Shown one piece after another: positions 19,627-28,354 of a DNA stretch of 64,000 bases. Position numbers and translations under genes: made by a program. Where the stretch lies: positions 186,231 through 250,230 of the forward strand of contig NZ_LMNA01000030.1 in the NCBI RefSeq assembly GCF_001422445.1, written 5' to 3'. Under the pieces are notes generated by a model. That model searched no databases and was not told the DNA's origin. It worked only from the letters and a program-made list of their open reading frames with translations. Each line of letters starts with the position of its first letter. Within the stretch, counting starts at the first letter, position 1. This stretch comes from Pseudorhodoferax sp. Leaf274. GTDB taxonomy: Bacteria; Pseudomonadota; Gammaproteobacteria; Burkholderiales; Burkholderiaceae_C.

Positions 19627-20363
19627 CCACTGGCACCACCACGGAATCCGCCGCCAAGAAAGACACCCAGAAGCTGCAGAGGTCCATCATCGATGGCCTC
19701 GAAGACGTCAAGGCGCAGGACATCCAGGTCTTCAACACCGAGCACCTGTCCCCACTGTTCGAGCGCGTGATCGTCGCCTCGGGCACGTCGAACCGCCAGA
19801 CCCGCGCGCTGGCCGCCAGCGTGCGCGATGCCGTGCGCGAAGCCGGCTTCTCCAAGCCGCGCGTCGAGGGCGAGGACAACGGCGAGTGGATCATCGTGGA
19901 CTGCGGGCCGGCCGTGGTGCACATCATGCAGCCCAGCATCCGCCAGTACTACCACCTGGAAGAGCTGTGGGGCGACAAGCCCGTGCGCCTGAAGCTCGGC
20001 GCGCCCAAGCCCGCCGCGCCGGCCAAGGCCGTCGAGAAGGCGCCGGCCAAGAAGGTCGCCGCGAAGAAGACGGCAGCCAAGACGCCTGCCGGCAAGGCCG
20101 CAGCCAAGAAGGCCCGCAAGCCCGAGCCCGAGTACGCACCCGAGCGGCCCGTGATCGAGGCGCCCGCCCGCAGGAAGGCGCCGGCGAAGAAGGCGGCCCC
20201 GGCCGCACCGGCCGCCAAGACTGCCGTGCCCGCCAAGAAGGCGCCCCTGAAGGCCGCGGCCAAGCCCAAGACGCTGGTCGTGGGCAAGCCGGCACCGGCC
20301 CGCAAGGCTGCCCCGGCGAAGAAGGCGGCGCCCGCCAAGAAGGCCGCCGCGCGCCGCTCCTGA
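19623..20363 (+). CDS. rsfS: Ribosome silencing factor RsfS with long Ala/Lys-rich tail
   Basis: Residues about 15-125 are the RsfS/RsfA (DUF143, Iojap) domain: [57 protein letters not shown] and YYHLEELW. RsfS binds ribosomal protein L14 and blocks subunit joining. The remaining 120 or so residues are a low-complexity tail of PAKKA, AAKKA and PARKA units, like a histone-H1 tail, far beyond the usual length of about 105-130 residues. Such tails may bind RNA; this is inference. Coupled to nadD and seven bases before rlmH. Confidence 0.93.
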   Translation: MTTGTTTESAAKKDTQKLQRSIIDGLEDVKAQDIQVFNTEHLSPLFERVIVASGTSNRQTRALAASVRDAVREAGFSKPRVEGEDNGEWIIVDCGPAVVHIMQPSIRQYYHLEELWGDKPVRLKLGAPKPAAPAKAVEKAPAKKVAAKKTAAKTPAGKAAAKKARKPEPEYAPERPVIEAPARRKAPAKKAAPAAPAAKTAVPAKKAPLKAAAKPKTLVVGKPAPARKAAPAKKAAPAKKAAARRS

Positions 20364-20370
20364 TCCGGGT

Positions 20371-20850
20371 GTGAAGCTCGTCATCGTGGCCGTGGGCCTG
20401 CGCGTGCCCGACTGGGCACAGACGGCCTACGACGATTACGCCAAGCGCTTCCCCGCCGAACTGCGCGTCGAGTTGCGCGCCGTCAAGACCGAGCCGCGCG
20501 GCTCGCGCACCGTGCCGCAGATGCAGGCCGCCGAGCGCGAGCGCATCGAGGCCGCCATCGCCTCGGCCGTCGGCCGCAATGCGCGCGTGGTGGCGCTCGA
20601 CGAGCGTGGCATCACGCTGACCACGCAGGCCCTGGCCACGCGGCTGTCGACCTGGCAGCTCGAAGGCGACGGCGTGGCCCTCGTGATCGGCGGCCCCGAC
20701 GGCCTGGAGCCGGCCTTCCGCCAGGCCGCGCACGAGCGCATCCGCCTGTCGGACATGACCTTGCCGCACGCCATGGCGCGCGTGCTGCTGATCGAGCAGC
20801 TCTACCGCGCCTGGTCGATCAACGCCAACCATCCCTACCACCGCGAATAG
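20371..20850 (+). CDS. rlmH: 23S rRNA (pseudouridine1915-N3)-methyltransferase
   Basis: 159-residue SPOUT methyltransferase that methylates pseudouridine 1915 in helix 69 of 23S rRNA. The SAM-binding knot sequences FVIGGPDG-like ([11 protein letters not shown]), [22 protein letters not shown] and the C-terminal NHPYHRE are diagnostic. GTG start at 20371, seven bases after rsfS. Full length. Confidence 0.96.
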   Translation: MKLVIVAVGLRVPDWAQTAYDDYAKRFPAELRVELRAVKTEPRGSRTVPQMQAAERERIEAAIASAVGRNARVVALDERGITLTTQALATRLSTWQLEGDGVALVIGGPDGLEPAFRQAAHERIRLSDMTLPHAMARVLLIEQLYRAWSINANHPYHRE

Positions 20851-20861
20851 CGGCGCCCGGC

Positions 20862-21464
20862 ATGCCCGACTTCGTCTACCTCGCCTCGCAGAGTCCGCGC
20901 CGGCGCCAGTTGCTCGACCAGATCGGCGTGCGCCACGAACTCCTGCTGGCCGGGCCGGGCGAGGATGCCGAGGCGCTGGAAACCGTGCGCGGCCGCGAGG
21001 CACCGGCGCGCTACGTGCAGCGCGTGACGGCGCTCAAGCTCGATGCCGCCGTGGCGCGCCAGCGAGCGCGTGGCCTGCCCGCTGCGCCCGTGCTGTGCGC
21101 CGACACCACGGTGGCGCTGGGCTCCACCATCCTGGGCAAGCCCGAAGACGCCGACGATGCAGCGCGCATGCTGGCCGCGCTGTCCGGCCACACGCACCGC
21201 GTGCTGACGGCCGTGGCAGTGCAGCACGGCAACCAGCGGCTGCAGGCCCTGAGCGTGTCCGAGGTCTGCTTCGACACCCTCACGCCCGCGCAGATCGCGG
21301 CCTACGTCGCCAGCGGCGAGCCGCTGGGCAAGGCCGGCGCCTATGCCGTGCAGGGCAGGGCGCAGACCTTCATCCGCACGCTGCGCGGCAGCTACACGGG
21401 CATCATGGGCCTGCCCCTGTTCGAGACCGCGCAGCTGCTGCGCCAGGCCGGCCTCGCCTGCTGA
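20862..21464 (+). CDS. maf: Maf-family nucleoside triphosphate pyrophosphatase
   Basis: 200-residue Maf protein, a house-cleaning pyrophosphatase acting on non-canonical NTPs such as dTTP/UTP analogues. The signature [45 protein letters not shown] and [15 protein letters not shown] are present. It closes the housekeeping operon: a 444-base gap without a gene follows. Confidence 0.93.
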   Translation: MPDFVYLASQSPRRRQLLDQIGVRHELLLAGPGEDAEALETVRGREAPARYVQRVTALKLDAAVARQRARGLPAAPVLCADTTVALGSTILGKPEDADDAARMLAALSGHTHRVLTAVAVQHGNQRLQALSVSEVCFDTLTPAQIAAYVASGEPLGKAGAYAVQGRAQTFIRTLRGSYTGIMGLPLFETAQLLRQAGLAC

Positions 21465-21908
21465 AACCCGCGCGCGGGACTCTGGGACTTGTCCCGGCCG
21501 CCTGTGGATATCGTTGGGGACAGGCTTGGGAGGGGCGGGCGCCGCGCCAGTGCCCATGCGGGCCGCCACAGGATTGCCTCGTTTTCGGGCAGCCGGCGCG
21601 CTGTGGACCGTCAGCCTTGCGGGCGCGCATGAGGTCCGCGGACGTCGCCGCGTCGGGCCGCGTGGGTGCATGGTGCAACCGGCCGGCGCCGTGGTGGACA
21701 GGGCAGGGGTGGGCCATCGCGGTCAGGTTCTGGACAGGTTCCGGCGGGCCGCGGCGCTGCACCGCTCGCGCGAGCGTTTAGACTCTCGCCCCCTGCCTGC
21801 CCAGCCCGAAGCGTCGGCAGGCTGCGGCCGGTGCAGCACCTGGCCGCACGGCCCCAGGCCATCCCCTCCGTTCGATTTTCGTTTTCGCCCCAGTCACGAG
21901 GAGACTTC
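21465..21908 (+). other. 444-base intergenic region between maf and dctP
   Basis: No gene with coding character is seen. A perfect 12-base palindrome GGGACTTGTCCC lies at 21484-21495, just after maf, followed by CTGTGGATATCG, resembling a DnaA box next to a GGGGACAGG. GGACAGG recurs twice more (near 21697 and 21734). TTTAGACTCTCGCCCC near 21778 could be the promoter end of dctP, and GAGGAG before the dctP ATG is its ribosome binding site. Confidence 0.5.
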
Positions 21909-22898
21909 ATGACGTTGATCCGCCGTTCCTTTCTTGCCCTGTCCGCTGCGCTGGCCGCTGCCGCACCCGTGGGCAGCGCGCTGGCCCAGCAGCCGCGCGA
22001 GATCAAGATCGGCTATGCGCTCGCGCAGAACTCGCACTTCGGTGCCGGCGCGCTGGCCTGGTCCGAGGCGGTCGAGAAGTCGACCAACGGCGCCTTCAAG
22101 TTCAAGCACTTTCCGTCCAGCGCACTGGGCGGCGAGCGCGAACTCATCGAAGGCCTCACGCTGGGCACGGTCGAGGCCGTGATCGTCTCCAACGGCGCGG
22201 TCAGCAACTTCGTGCCCGATGCCGGCGTGATGGACGTGCCCTTCCTGTTCCGCGACACCCCGCACGCCCGCGCCGTGCTGGACGGCAAGTTCGGCGAAGA
22301 CCTGCTGGCCAAGTTCCGCGGCCGCGGCCTGATCGCGCTGGCCTGGGGCGAGCAGGGCTTTCGCCACCTGACCAACAGCAAGCGCCCGGTGGTCAAGCCC
22401 GAGGACGCCAAGGGCCTGAAGATCCGCGTGACGGAGAACCAGACCCACATCACGGCGTTCCGCCAGCTCGGCATCGCGCCCACGCCCATGTCCTGGCCCG
22501 AGGTCATCGGCGCACTGCAGCAGGGCATCATCGACGGCCAGGAGAACCCGGTCTCGGTCATCGTCTCGGCCAAGCTCTGGCAGGTGCAGAAGTACATGAC
22601 GCTCACGGGCCATGTCTACGCGCCGATGGCGCTGATCGTCTCGCCCGCGCTGTGGGGCAGCCTCAACGACGCGCAGAAGAAGGCCTTCACCGACGGCGCG
22701 CGCGCCGGCGGCCTGGCTTCGCGCAAGTTCGTCGACGACGTGGAGAAGAGCGGCGTCGAGGAGATCAAGAGCCATGGCGTGGCCGTGGTCACGGATGTCG
22801 ACAAGGCAGCCTTCCGCGCCGCGTTGGCGCCCGCCTACAAGCAGTTCGCGACCAAGTTCGGCCAGAAGACGCTGGACAACATCGCGGCCGTCAAGTGA
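21909..22898 (+). CDS. dctP: TRAP transporter substrate-binding protein
   Basis: 329-residue periplasmic binding protein of the DctP family. The signal peptide has twin arginines (MTLIRRSFLALSAALAAAAP...ALA) and may use Sec or Tat. The mature part shows IGYALAQNSHFGAGALAWSE, FPSSALGGERELIEGLTLG, LKIRVTENQTHITAFRQLGIAPTPM and the conserved GIIDGQENP. The ligand is probably a carboxylate, since this family mostly binds such compounds, but it is not identifiable here. First gene of dctPQM; the stop overlaps dctQ (GTGA). Confidence 0.93.
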   Translation: MTLIRRSFLALSAALAAAAPVGSALAQQPREIKIGYALAQNSHFGAGALAWSEAVEKSTNGAFKFKHFPSSALGGERELIEGLTLGTVEAVIVSNGAVSNFVPDAGVMDVPFLFRDTPHARAVLDGKFGEDLLAKFRGRGLIALAWGEQGFRHLTNSKRPVVKPEDAKGLKIRVTENQTHITAFRQLGIAPTPMSWPEVIGALQQGIIDGQENPVSVIVSAKLWQVQKYMTLTGHVYAPMALIVSPALWGSLNDAQKKAFTDGARAGGLASRKFVDDVEKSGVEEIKSHGVAVVTDVDKAAFRAALAPAYKQFATKFGQKTLDNIAAVK

Positions 22899-23407
22899 GC
22901 CGTTTGGAGAAGGCGCTGGTGGCCGGCAACCGCTGGCTGCTGATCGTGATGCTGCTGACCATGGCCTGCATCGTGTTCGCCAACGTGGTGCTGCGCTACA
23001 CCACAGGCGAATCGCTGGTCTGGGGCGAGGAGATCTCGCGCCAGCTCATGATTTGGGTGACCTTCCTCGGTGCCGGCATGGTGCTGCGCTTCGGCGGCCA
23101 TGTGGCGGTGGACAGCCTGCACGCGGGCACGCAGCCGCCGCTGGCGCGCGCGATCCGCGCCGTGATCGTCGTGGGCATCGGCATCTTCTGCCTGGTCATG
23201 GCGTACTTCTCGTCCTTGTACGTCTGGGCCACGCGCTTCCAGACCACGGCCGCCACCGAGATCTCGATCTCGTGGATCTACCTGGCCATGCCCGTCGGCT
23301 TCGTGCTGTTGTTCGTGCACCTGCTGTTCATCGCGCGGCGCTTCATCGCCACCGGCCAGTACGCGCCATCGGACGAGCTCGACCCCGACGCCGCCGCATC
23401 CCTCTAA
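22895..23407 (+). CDS. dctQ: TRAP transporter small permease
   Basis: 170-residue inner-membrane protein with four hydrophobic segments (about residues 12-32, 45-65, 84-104, 126-150), the DctQ topology. WGEEISRQLMIWVTFLGAGMVLRFGGHVAVD is the family signature. GTG start at 22895 overlaps the dctP stop; dctM begins three bases after its stop. It forms a permease complex with DctM. Confidence 0.93.
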   Translation: MSRLEKALVAGNRWLLIVMLLTMACIVFANVVLRYTTGESLVWGEEISRQLMIWVTFLGAGMVLRFGGHVAVDSLHAGTQPPLARAIRAVIVVGIGIFCLVMAYFSSLYVWATRFQTTAATEISISWIYLAMPVGFVLLFVHLLFIARRFIATGQYAPSDELDPDAAASL

Positions 23408-23410
23408 GCC

Positions 23411-24694
23411 ATGAGTGTCACGCTGTTCATCGCGGCCATCGTGTTGATGGTCCTGGGTTTCCCCATCGCGTTCGCGCTGGCCATCGCGGCCTCGCTGGCG
23501 GTCTTCGTCGGCGGGCGCTATCCGCAGCTGATCGTGTTCAAGGAGATGTTCACGGGCATCGACAGCTTCCCGCTGATGGCCGTGCCCTTCTTCATCCTGG
23601 CGGCCGAGCTGATGTCCGGCGGCGCGCTCACGCAGGTGCTGCTGCGCTTTGCGGCGCAGTTCGTGGGCCACCTGCGCGGCGGCCTGGGCTATGCCAACGT
23701 GCTGTCGCTGACGCTGTTCTCAGGCATCTCGGGCTCGGCGCTGGCCGACGCCGCGGGGCCGGGCTCCATGGCCGTCAGGATGATGGAGAAGGCCGGCTAC
23801 TCGCGCGCCTACGCGGCCTCGCTGACGGCCAGCACGGCCATCGTCGGGCCCATCATCCCGCCGTCGATCGCGATGATCATCTACGCCATGCAGGACGAGC
23901 AGGTCTCGGTCGGCGGGCTGTTCATGGCCGGCTTCATTCCCGGCGCACTGATCGCGCTGGCCATGGCCTTCGTCAACTGGCGCGTGTGCCGCCAGCGCGG
24001 CTACCGCTCGCACGAGGCGCGCCCCTCGCGCCGCGAGATGTGGGTCAACAGCATCAAGGCCATCCCGGCGCTGCTGCTCATCTTCGTGATCCTGGTGGGC
24101 ATCCGCTTCGGCATCTTCACGCCGACCGAGGCCTCGGTCGTGGCCGTGTTCTACGCGCTCATTTGCGGCAAGTGGATCTACCGCACGCTGCAGTGGAAGG
24201 CGATCCCCGCCATCGCCTCGCGCTCGGCGCTGCTGACGGCCTCGGTGCTGCTGGTCATGGCCACCTCGTCGGCCTTTGCCTGGGTGCTGACGGTGGAGGG
24301 CGTGCCGCAGATGCTGTCGCAGATGGTGACGGGCTGGAACCTGCCGCCGGTGGCGTTCCTGCTGGTCGTCAACGTGTTGCTGCTGCTGTTCGGCATCTTC
24401 ATGGAGCCGCTGCCCGGCATCATGATCCTGGTGCCCATCCTCGCGCCGATCTCGGCCGCGCTGGGCATCGATCCCACGCACTTCGCGATGGTGGTGATCG
24501 TCAACCTCACGCTGGGCATGATCACGCCGCCGGTGGGCGGGCTGCTGTTCGTGGTCTCGGTGGCCACGCGCGTGCCCATGGCCCAGCTGGCGCGCGAGCT
24601 GCCGCCGTTCCTGGTGGCGCACCTCGTGGTGCTGGCGCTGATCACCTTCGTGCCGGCGATCTCCACCTGGCTGCCGCACACGCTGGGTTTCTGA
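23411..24694 (+). CDS. dctM: TRAP transporter large permease
   Basis: 427-residue, about 12-segment membrane protein that drives sodium-coupled uptake with DctQ. Recognised blocks: PLMAVPFFILAAELMSGG, GISGSALADAAGPGSMAVRMMEKAGYSRAYAASLTASTAIVGPIIPPSI, GIRFGIFTPTEASVVAVFYAL and GMITPPVGGLLFVVSV. Complete and last in the dctPQM operon. A 7-bp hairpin (24708-24727) follows. Confidence 0.95.
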   Translation: MSVTLFIAAIVLMVLGFPIAFALAIAASLAVFVGGRYPQLIVFKEMFTGIDSFPLMAVPFFILAAELMSGGALTQVLLRFAAQFVGHLRGGLGYANVLSLTLFSGISGSALADAAGPGSMAVRMMEKAGYSRAYAASLTASTAIVGPIIPPSIAMIIYAMQDEQVSVGGLFMAGFIPGALIALAMAFVNWRVCRQRGYRSHEARPSRREMWVNSIKAIPALLLIFVILVGIRFGIFTPTEASVVAVFYALICGKWIYRTLQWKAIPAIASRSALLTASVLLVMATSSAFAWVLTVEGVPQMLSQMVTGWNLPPVAFLLVVNVLLLLFGIFMEPLPGIMILVPILAPISAALGIDPTHFAMVVIVNLTLGMITPPVGGLLFVVSVATRVPMAQLARELPPFLVAHLVVLALITFVPAISTWLPHTLGF

Positions 24695-24758
24695 GTTCGC
24701 GGTGGTGGGCGCGACTACACTCGCGCCTCTACAGACCGACCCAGAACAAGGAGCCGCC

Positions 24759-25055
24759 GTGACGACCGCCAAGCCCGCCCGCAAGTCCACCACCGCCAAG
24801 AAGGCTGCCGCCCCCGCGCGCAAGGCAGCGGCCAAGCCCGCGCAGGCCGAAGCCCTGCTGCCCAACATGACGCGCGATGCGCTGGGCGAAGTCACCGAGA
24901 CGCTGGAATTCATGTGGTCGGCCACGCAGGCCGTGTTCGGCGAGAAGGCCCGTCCCGAGCATGCGATCTCGCTGCTGCCGTACGCGCTGGACGCGCTGGA
25001 AGTGCGCCGCCTGCTGGCCGAGGACGTGGCCAAGCAGGCCAAGCGCAAGGCCTGA
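24759..25055 (+). CDS. Hypothetical protein with Lys/Ala-rich N-terminus
   Basis: 98-residue unrecognised protein. GTG at 24759 is chosen because AAGGAG stands eight bases before it; the frame is open further up but without a ribosome binding site. Residues 1-30 are a basic low-complexity tail (TTAKKAAAPARKAAAKPAQ) similar to that of RsfS. Residues 35-98 look folded: LPNMTRDALGEVTETLEFMWSATQAVFG, then a helix-rich end AKQAKRKA. It may be a small basic cytoplasmic or nucleoid protein; this is only inferred from composition. Confidence 0.6.
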   Translation: MTTAKPARKSTTAKKAAAPARKAAAKPAQAEALLPNMTRDALGEVTETLEFMWSATQAVFGEKARPEHAISLLPYALDALEVRRLLAEDVAKQAKRKA

Positions 25056-25131
25056 CGGGCCTTGTCGATTCCGGCCCACGCGGAGCGTCGTGGGTGCAGA
25101 GGGTCGTCCTCGGCTTGAGCAGGAGCACCGC

Positions 25132-25590
25132 ATGTCCGCATCCACCCACACCATCCGCCTGCACCGCGTGCTGCGCGCGCCGCCAGAGCGTGTCTACCGC
25201 GCTTTCCTGGACCCCGACGCCATGGTCAAGTGGCTGCCGCCGCACGGCTTCACGGCCAAGGTGCACGCCATGGACGCGCGCGTGGGCGGCAGCCACCGCA
25301 TGTCGTTCACCAACTTCACGACGGGCCAGAGCCACAGCTTCGGCGGCACCTACCTGGAGCTCGTGCCGGGCGAGCGGCTGCGCTACACCGACCGCTTCGA
25401 CGATCCCAACCTGCCCGGCGAGATGCAGGTCACCGTCAGCCTGCAGCAGACGCTGGTCGGCACCGAGATGCACGTGGTGCAGGAGGGCATTCCGGCCGTG
25501 ATCCCGGCCGCCGCGTGCATGCTGGGCTGGCAGGAGTCGCTGACCTTGCTGGCGCAGCTGGTCGAACCCGAAATTCCCGACGGCGCATGA
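25132..25590 (+). CDS. SRPBCC (AHSA1-like) domain protein
   Basis: 152-residue START/Bet v1-type protein of the AHSA1 branch. RVLRAPPERVYRAFLDPDAMVKWLPPHGF is the typical first strand and helix, GGSHRMSFTN and YLELVPGERLRYTDRFDDP follow, and the end has GWQESLTLLAQLVE. Such proteins bind hydrophobic ligands or act as stress/co-chaperone-like factors; the ligand here is unknown. AGGAG stands before the ATG at 25132. The stop overlaps the first ATG of a type-A repeat. Confidence 0.85.
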   Translation: MSASTHTIRLHRVLRAPPERVYRAFLDPDAMVKWLPPHGFTAKVHAMDARVGGSHRMSFTNFTTGQSHSFGGTYLELVPGERLRYTDRFDDPNLPGEMQVTVSLQQTLVGTEMHVVQEGIPAVIPAAACMLGWQESLTLLAQLVEPEIPDGA

Positions 25591-25689
25591 GCGGTGCGCA
25601 GGGCCGCCCCGACCAAGCGCGCTCCGCGGGCGGAGCCGAAGGCTCTCGCGCGCAACAGGCCTTGCCGCGCCGCGGCGGGCGCTAGCGCG
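25587..25689 (+). repeat. Dispersed intergenic repeat, type A (copy 1)
   Basis: 103-base GC-rich segment beginning ATGAGCGGTGCGCAGGGCCG, its ATGA overlapping the stop of the SRPBCC gene and ending at the GTG of the aminotransferase. The opening matches copies at 48873, 50028, 57965 and 59478 (ATGAxCGCCGCxCxGGCCGCCC). This copy carries GCCGAAGG in the middle. Confidence 0.6.
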
Positions 25690-26679
25690 GTGCAGCCCTT
25701 TCGCGTGCACGGCGGCCCCGGCGCGGCCGGGCCGGCAGCGCACGATTTCTCGACCAACGCCAACGCCTGCGGCCCATGCCCCGCGGCGCTGCAGGCCGTG
25801 CAGGCCGCCGATCCCACGCGCTACCCCGACCCCGGCTACGGCGCGCTGCGCGAACAGCTGGCGGCCTGGCACGGCGTGGCGCCGGCGCGCGTGCTGGTCG
25901 CCGCCAGCGCCAGCGAATTCATCATGCGCATCAGCGCGGCGGTGGCCGAGCCGGGCGCCGCCGTGCAGGTGCCCGCGCATGCCTATGGCGACTATGCCTG
26001 GGCTGCGCAGGCGCAGCAGATGGCCGTGCGCAGCACCGATGGGCCGGTGCGGCTGGCCTGGGCCTGCGAGCCCTCGTCGCCGTTGGGCCAGGCCCATGCC
26101 GGCCTGGCCTTGCAGCTGCAGGCCCTGGCGACCGGTGTGCCGCTGGTGCTGGACTGCGCCTACGCGCCATTGCGCCTGTCCGGCCAGCCCACGCTGGATG
26201 CGGCGCAGCAACAGCAGGTCTGGCAGCTGTGGTCGCCCAACAAGGCGCTGGGCCTGACGGGTGTGCGCGCTGCCTATGCGGTCGCGCCGCGGCATGCCGA
26301 TCCGCGGTTGCTCGCGCGGCTGGCGCAGCTCGCGCCGTCCTGGCCGGTGGGCTCGCACGGCGTGGCCATGCTGCAGGCCTGGACCGGCAATGCGGCGCAG
26401 GACTGGCTGGCCGCCAGCCTGGCGCAGCTGCGCGCCTGGAAGGCACGCCAGGCCGCGCTGTGCACCAGCCTGGGCTGGCAGGTGCTGGCGAGCGACACCA
26501 ACTTCTTCTGCGCGCAATTGCCGCAGCCGGCGCGCATCGCCGAAGACCTGGCCGTGCTGCGCGCGGCCGGCGTGCAGTTGCGCGACTGCGCCTCCTTCGG
26601 CCTGCCGGGCCATGTGCGGCTGGCCGCGTTGGCCCCATTGCACCAGGACGCACTGGCCCGCGCATGGCCGCGCCGCTGA
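25690..26679 (+). CDS. PLP-dependent aminotransferase, HisC/CobC (threonine-phosphate decarboxylase) type
   Basis: 329-residue fold-type I PLP enzyme. FRVHGGPGA, FSTNANACGPCPAAL and RYPDPGYGALREQLAAWHG match the start of histidinol-phosphate aminotransferase and CobC/CobD. The PLP lysine is in WSPNKALGLTGVRAAYA; the Arg that binds the carboxylate appears in LPGHVRLA. It is shorter than HisC (about 350 residues). It stands alone, not in a his or cob operon, so whether it aminates histidinol phosphate or decarboxylates threonine phosphate is open. GTG at 25690 is the likeliest start because upstream codons come from a type-A repeat. Confidence 0.75.
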   Translation: MQPFRVHGGPGAAGPAAHDFSTNANACGPCPAALQAVQAADPTRYPDPGYGALREQLAAWHGVAPARVLVAASASEFIMRISAAVAEPGAAVQVPAHAYGDYAWAAQAQQMAVRSTDGPVRLAWACEPSSPLGQAHAGLALQLQALATGVPLVLDCAYAPLRLSGQPTLDAAQQQQVWQLWSPNKALGLTGVRAAYAVAPRHADPRLLARLAQLAPSWPVGSHGVAMLQAWTGNAAQDWLAASLAQLRAWKARQAALCTSLGWQVLASDTNFFCAQLPQPARIAEDLAVLRAAGVQLRDCASFGLPGHVRLAALAPLHQDALARAWPRR

Positions 26680-26788
26680 CGCGCAGAGCGCGTACGATCC
26701 GGCACGGACAACACGAACAACGAGGAGCTGCTGTGCGCACCGTCGCCGCCACCCGGTGGCCGCGCGCGCGCTCCGCAACAAGGAACGC

Positions 26789-28288
26789 ATGCAGCAGGAC
26801 ATCCTGATCAACTGGTCGCCGCAGGAAACGCGCGTGGCCATCGTCGAACACGGCGCCGTGCAGGAACTGCACCTGGAACGCACGCTGGAGCGGGGCCTGG
26901 TCGGCAACGTCTACATGGGCAAGGTGGTGCGCGTGCTGCCCGGCATGCAGTCGACCTTCATCGACATCGGCCTGGACCGCGCCGCCTTCCTGCACGTGGC
27001 CGACCTGCTGCCCAGCGCGGCTGCCGTGCGCGGCGAGGGCGAACCCTCGCAGCCGCGCCCTGGCGCGCACGGCCAGGTGCCCATCGAACGCCAGGTCTTC
27101 GAGGGCCAGGCGCTGATGGTGCAGGTCATCAAGGACCCCATCGGCACCAAGGGCGCGCGCCTGTCCACGCAGATCAGCATCGCCGGCCGGCTGCTGGTGT
27201 TCCTGCCGCAGGACGAGCACGTGGGCGTGTCGCAGAAGATCCCCGCGGCGCAGCGCGAGGACCTGCGGCGCCGGCTGCAGGCGCTGGTGGGCGAGGCCGC
27301 CAGCGGCGGTGGCGGCGGCTTCATCCTGCGCACCAACGCCGAGGACGCCAGCGATGCCGAACTGGCCGAGGACATCGCCTATCTGCGCAAGGCCTGGGCG
27401 CGCACCAAGGCTGCGGCGCACAAGCTGCCGCCGGCCTCGCTGCTGCACCAGGACCTGGATCTGCTGCAGCGCGTGCTGCGCGACCTGGTGACCGAGGAGA
27501 CGCAGAGCATCCGGCTCGATTCGCGCGAGCAGTTCGACAAGCTCATGGCCTTCGGCCGCGAGTTCATGCCGGCGGCGGCGCAGAAGCTGCAGCACTACAA
27601 GGGCGAGCGGCCGATCTTCGACCTGTTCTCCATCGACGACGAAGTGGCCAAAGCCCTGGGCCGGCGCGTGGACCTGAAGTCCGGCGGCTACCTGATCGTC
27701 GACCAGACCGAGGCCCTGACCACGGTGGACGTGAACACCGGCGGCTACGTCGGCGCGCGCAACTTCGACGACACCATCTTCAAGACCAACCTGGAGGCGG
27801 CCGGCGCCATCGCGCGCCAGTTGCGGCTGCGCAACCTGGGCGGCATCGTCATCGCCGACTTCATCGACATGGTGCGCGACGAGCACCGCACGGCCGTGCT
27901 GGCCGAGCTGCGCAAGCAACTGGGCCGCGACCGCGTGAAGACCACGGCCAGCGGCTTCTCGCCGCTGGGGCTGGTGGAGATGACGCGCAAGCGCACGCGC
28001 GAATCGCTGGCCCACATGCTGTGCGAGCCCTGCGCCATCTGCCGCGGCACCGGCGCCGTGAAGACCGCACGCAGCGTGACCTACGACATCCTGCGCGAGA
28101 TCCTGCGCGAGGCACGCCAGTTCAACCCGCGCGAATTCCGCGTCGTGGCCTCGCCCAAGGTGGTGGAGTTGTTCCTGGACGAGGAAAGCCAGCACCTGGC
28201 CGGCCTGTCGGACTTCATCGGCAAGCCGATCTCGCTGCAGGCCGAAAGCGCGATGGGGCCTGAGCAGTACGACATCATCCTTCTCTGA
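26789..28288 (+). CDS. rng: Ribonuclease G
   Basis: 499-residue endoribonuclease of the RNase E/G family, which matures 16S rRNA 5' ends and decays mRNA. An S1 domain (GNVYMGKVVRVLPGMQSTFIDIGLDRAAFLH) is followed by the catalytic DNase-I-like part with VDVNTGGYVG and GGIVIADFIDMVRDEHR, which hold the metal-binding Asp residues. The Zn-link CEPCAICRGTG is intact. There is no long C-terminal scaffold, so it is RNase G and not RNase E. ATG at 26789 follows AAGGAA. It is the last plus-strand gene before the photosynthesis cluster, convergent with puhE. Confidence 0.95.
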   Translation: MQQDILINWSPQETRVAIVEHGAVQELHLERTLERGLVGNVYMGKVVRVLPGMQSTFIDIGLDRAAFLHVADLLPSAAAVRGEGEPSQPRPGAHGQVPIERQVFEGQALMVQVIKDPIGTKGARLSTQISIAGRLLVFLPQDEHVGVSQKIPAAQREDLRRRLQALVGEAASGGGGGFILRTNAEDASDAELAEDIAYLRKAWARTKAAAHKLPPASLLHQDLDLLQRVLRDLVTEETQSIRLDSREQFDKLMAFGREFMPAAAQKLQHYKGERPIFDLFSIDDEVAKALGRRVDLKSGGYLIVDQTEALTTVDVNTGGYVGARNFDDTIFKTNLEAAGAIARQLRLRNLGGIVIADFIDMVRDEHRTAVLAELRKQLGRDRVKTTASGFSPLGLVEMTRKRTRESLAHMLCEPCAICRGTGAVKTARSVTYDILREILREARQFNPREFRVVASPKVVELFLDEESQHLAGLSDFIGKPISLQAESAMGPEQYDIILL

Positions 28289-28354
28289 GCTTGCACGGGG
28301 GCCTGCGCACGGGGCTCACACGTACGGACGCCCGCGCTGCGCGCCAGCGTCGGC

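Noticed and set aside
24708-24727. Hairpin after dctM as a terminator
   Set aside because: A 7-bp stem GGCGCGA/TCGCGCC is present but no T-run follows and it overlaps a TACACT promoter-like sequence; noted only under dctM.
28289-28354. Possible terminator between rng and puhE
   Set aside because: Only a 5-bp stem (GACGC...GCGTC) with a long loop and no T-run; not enough to call.
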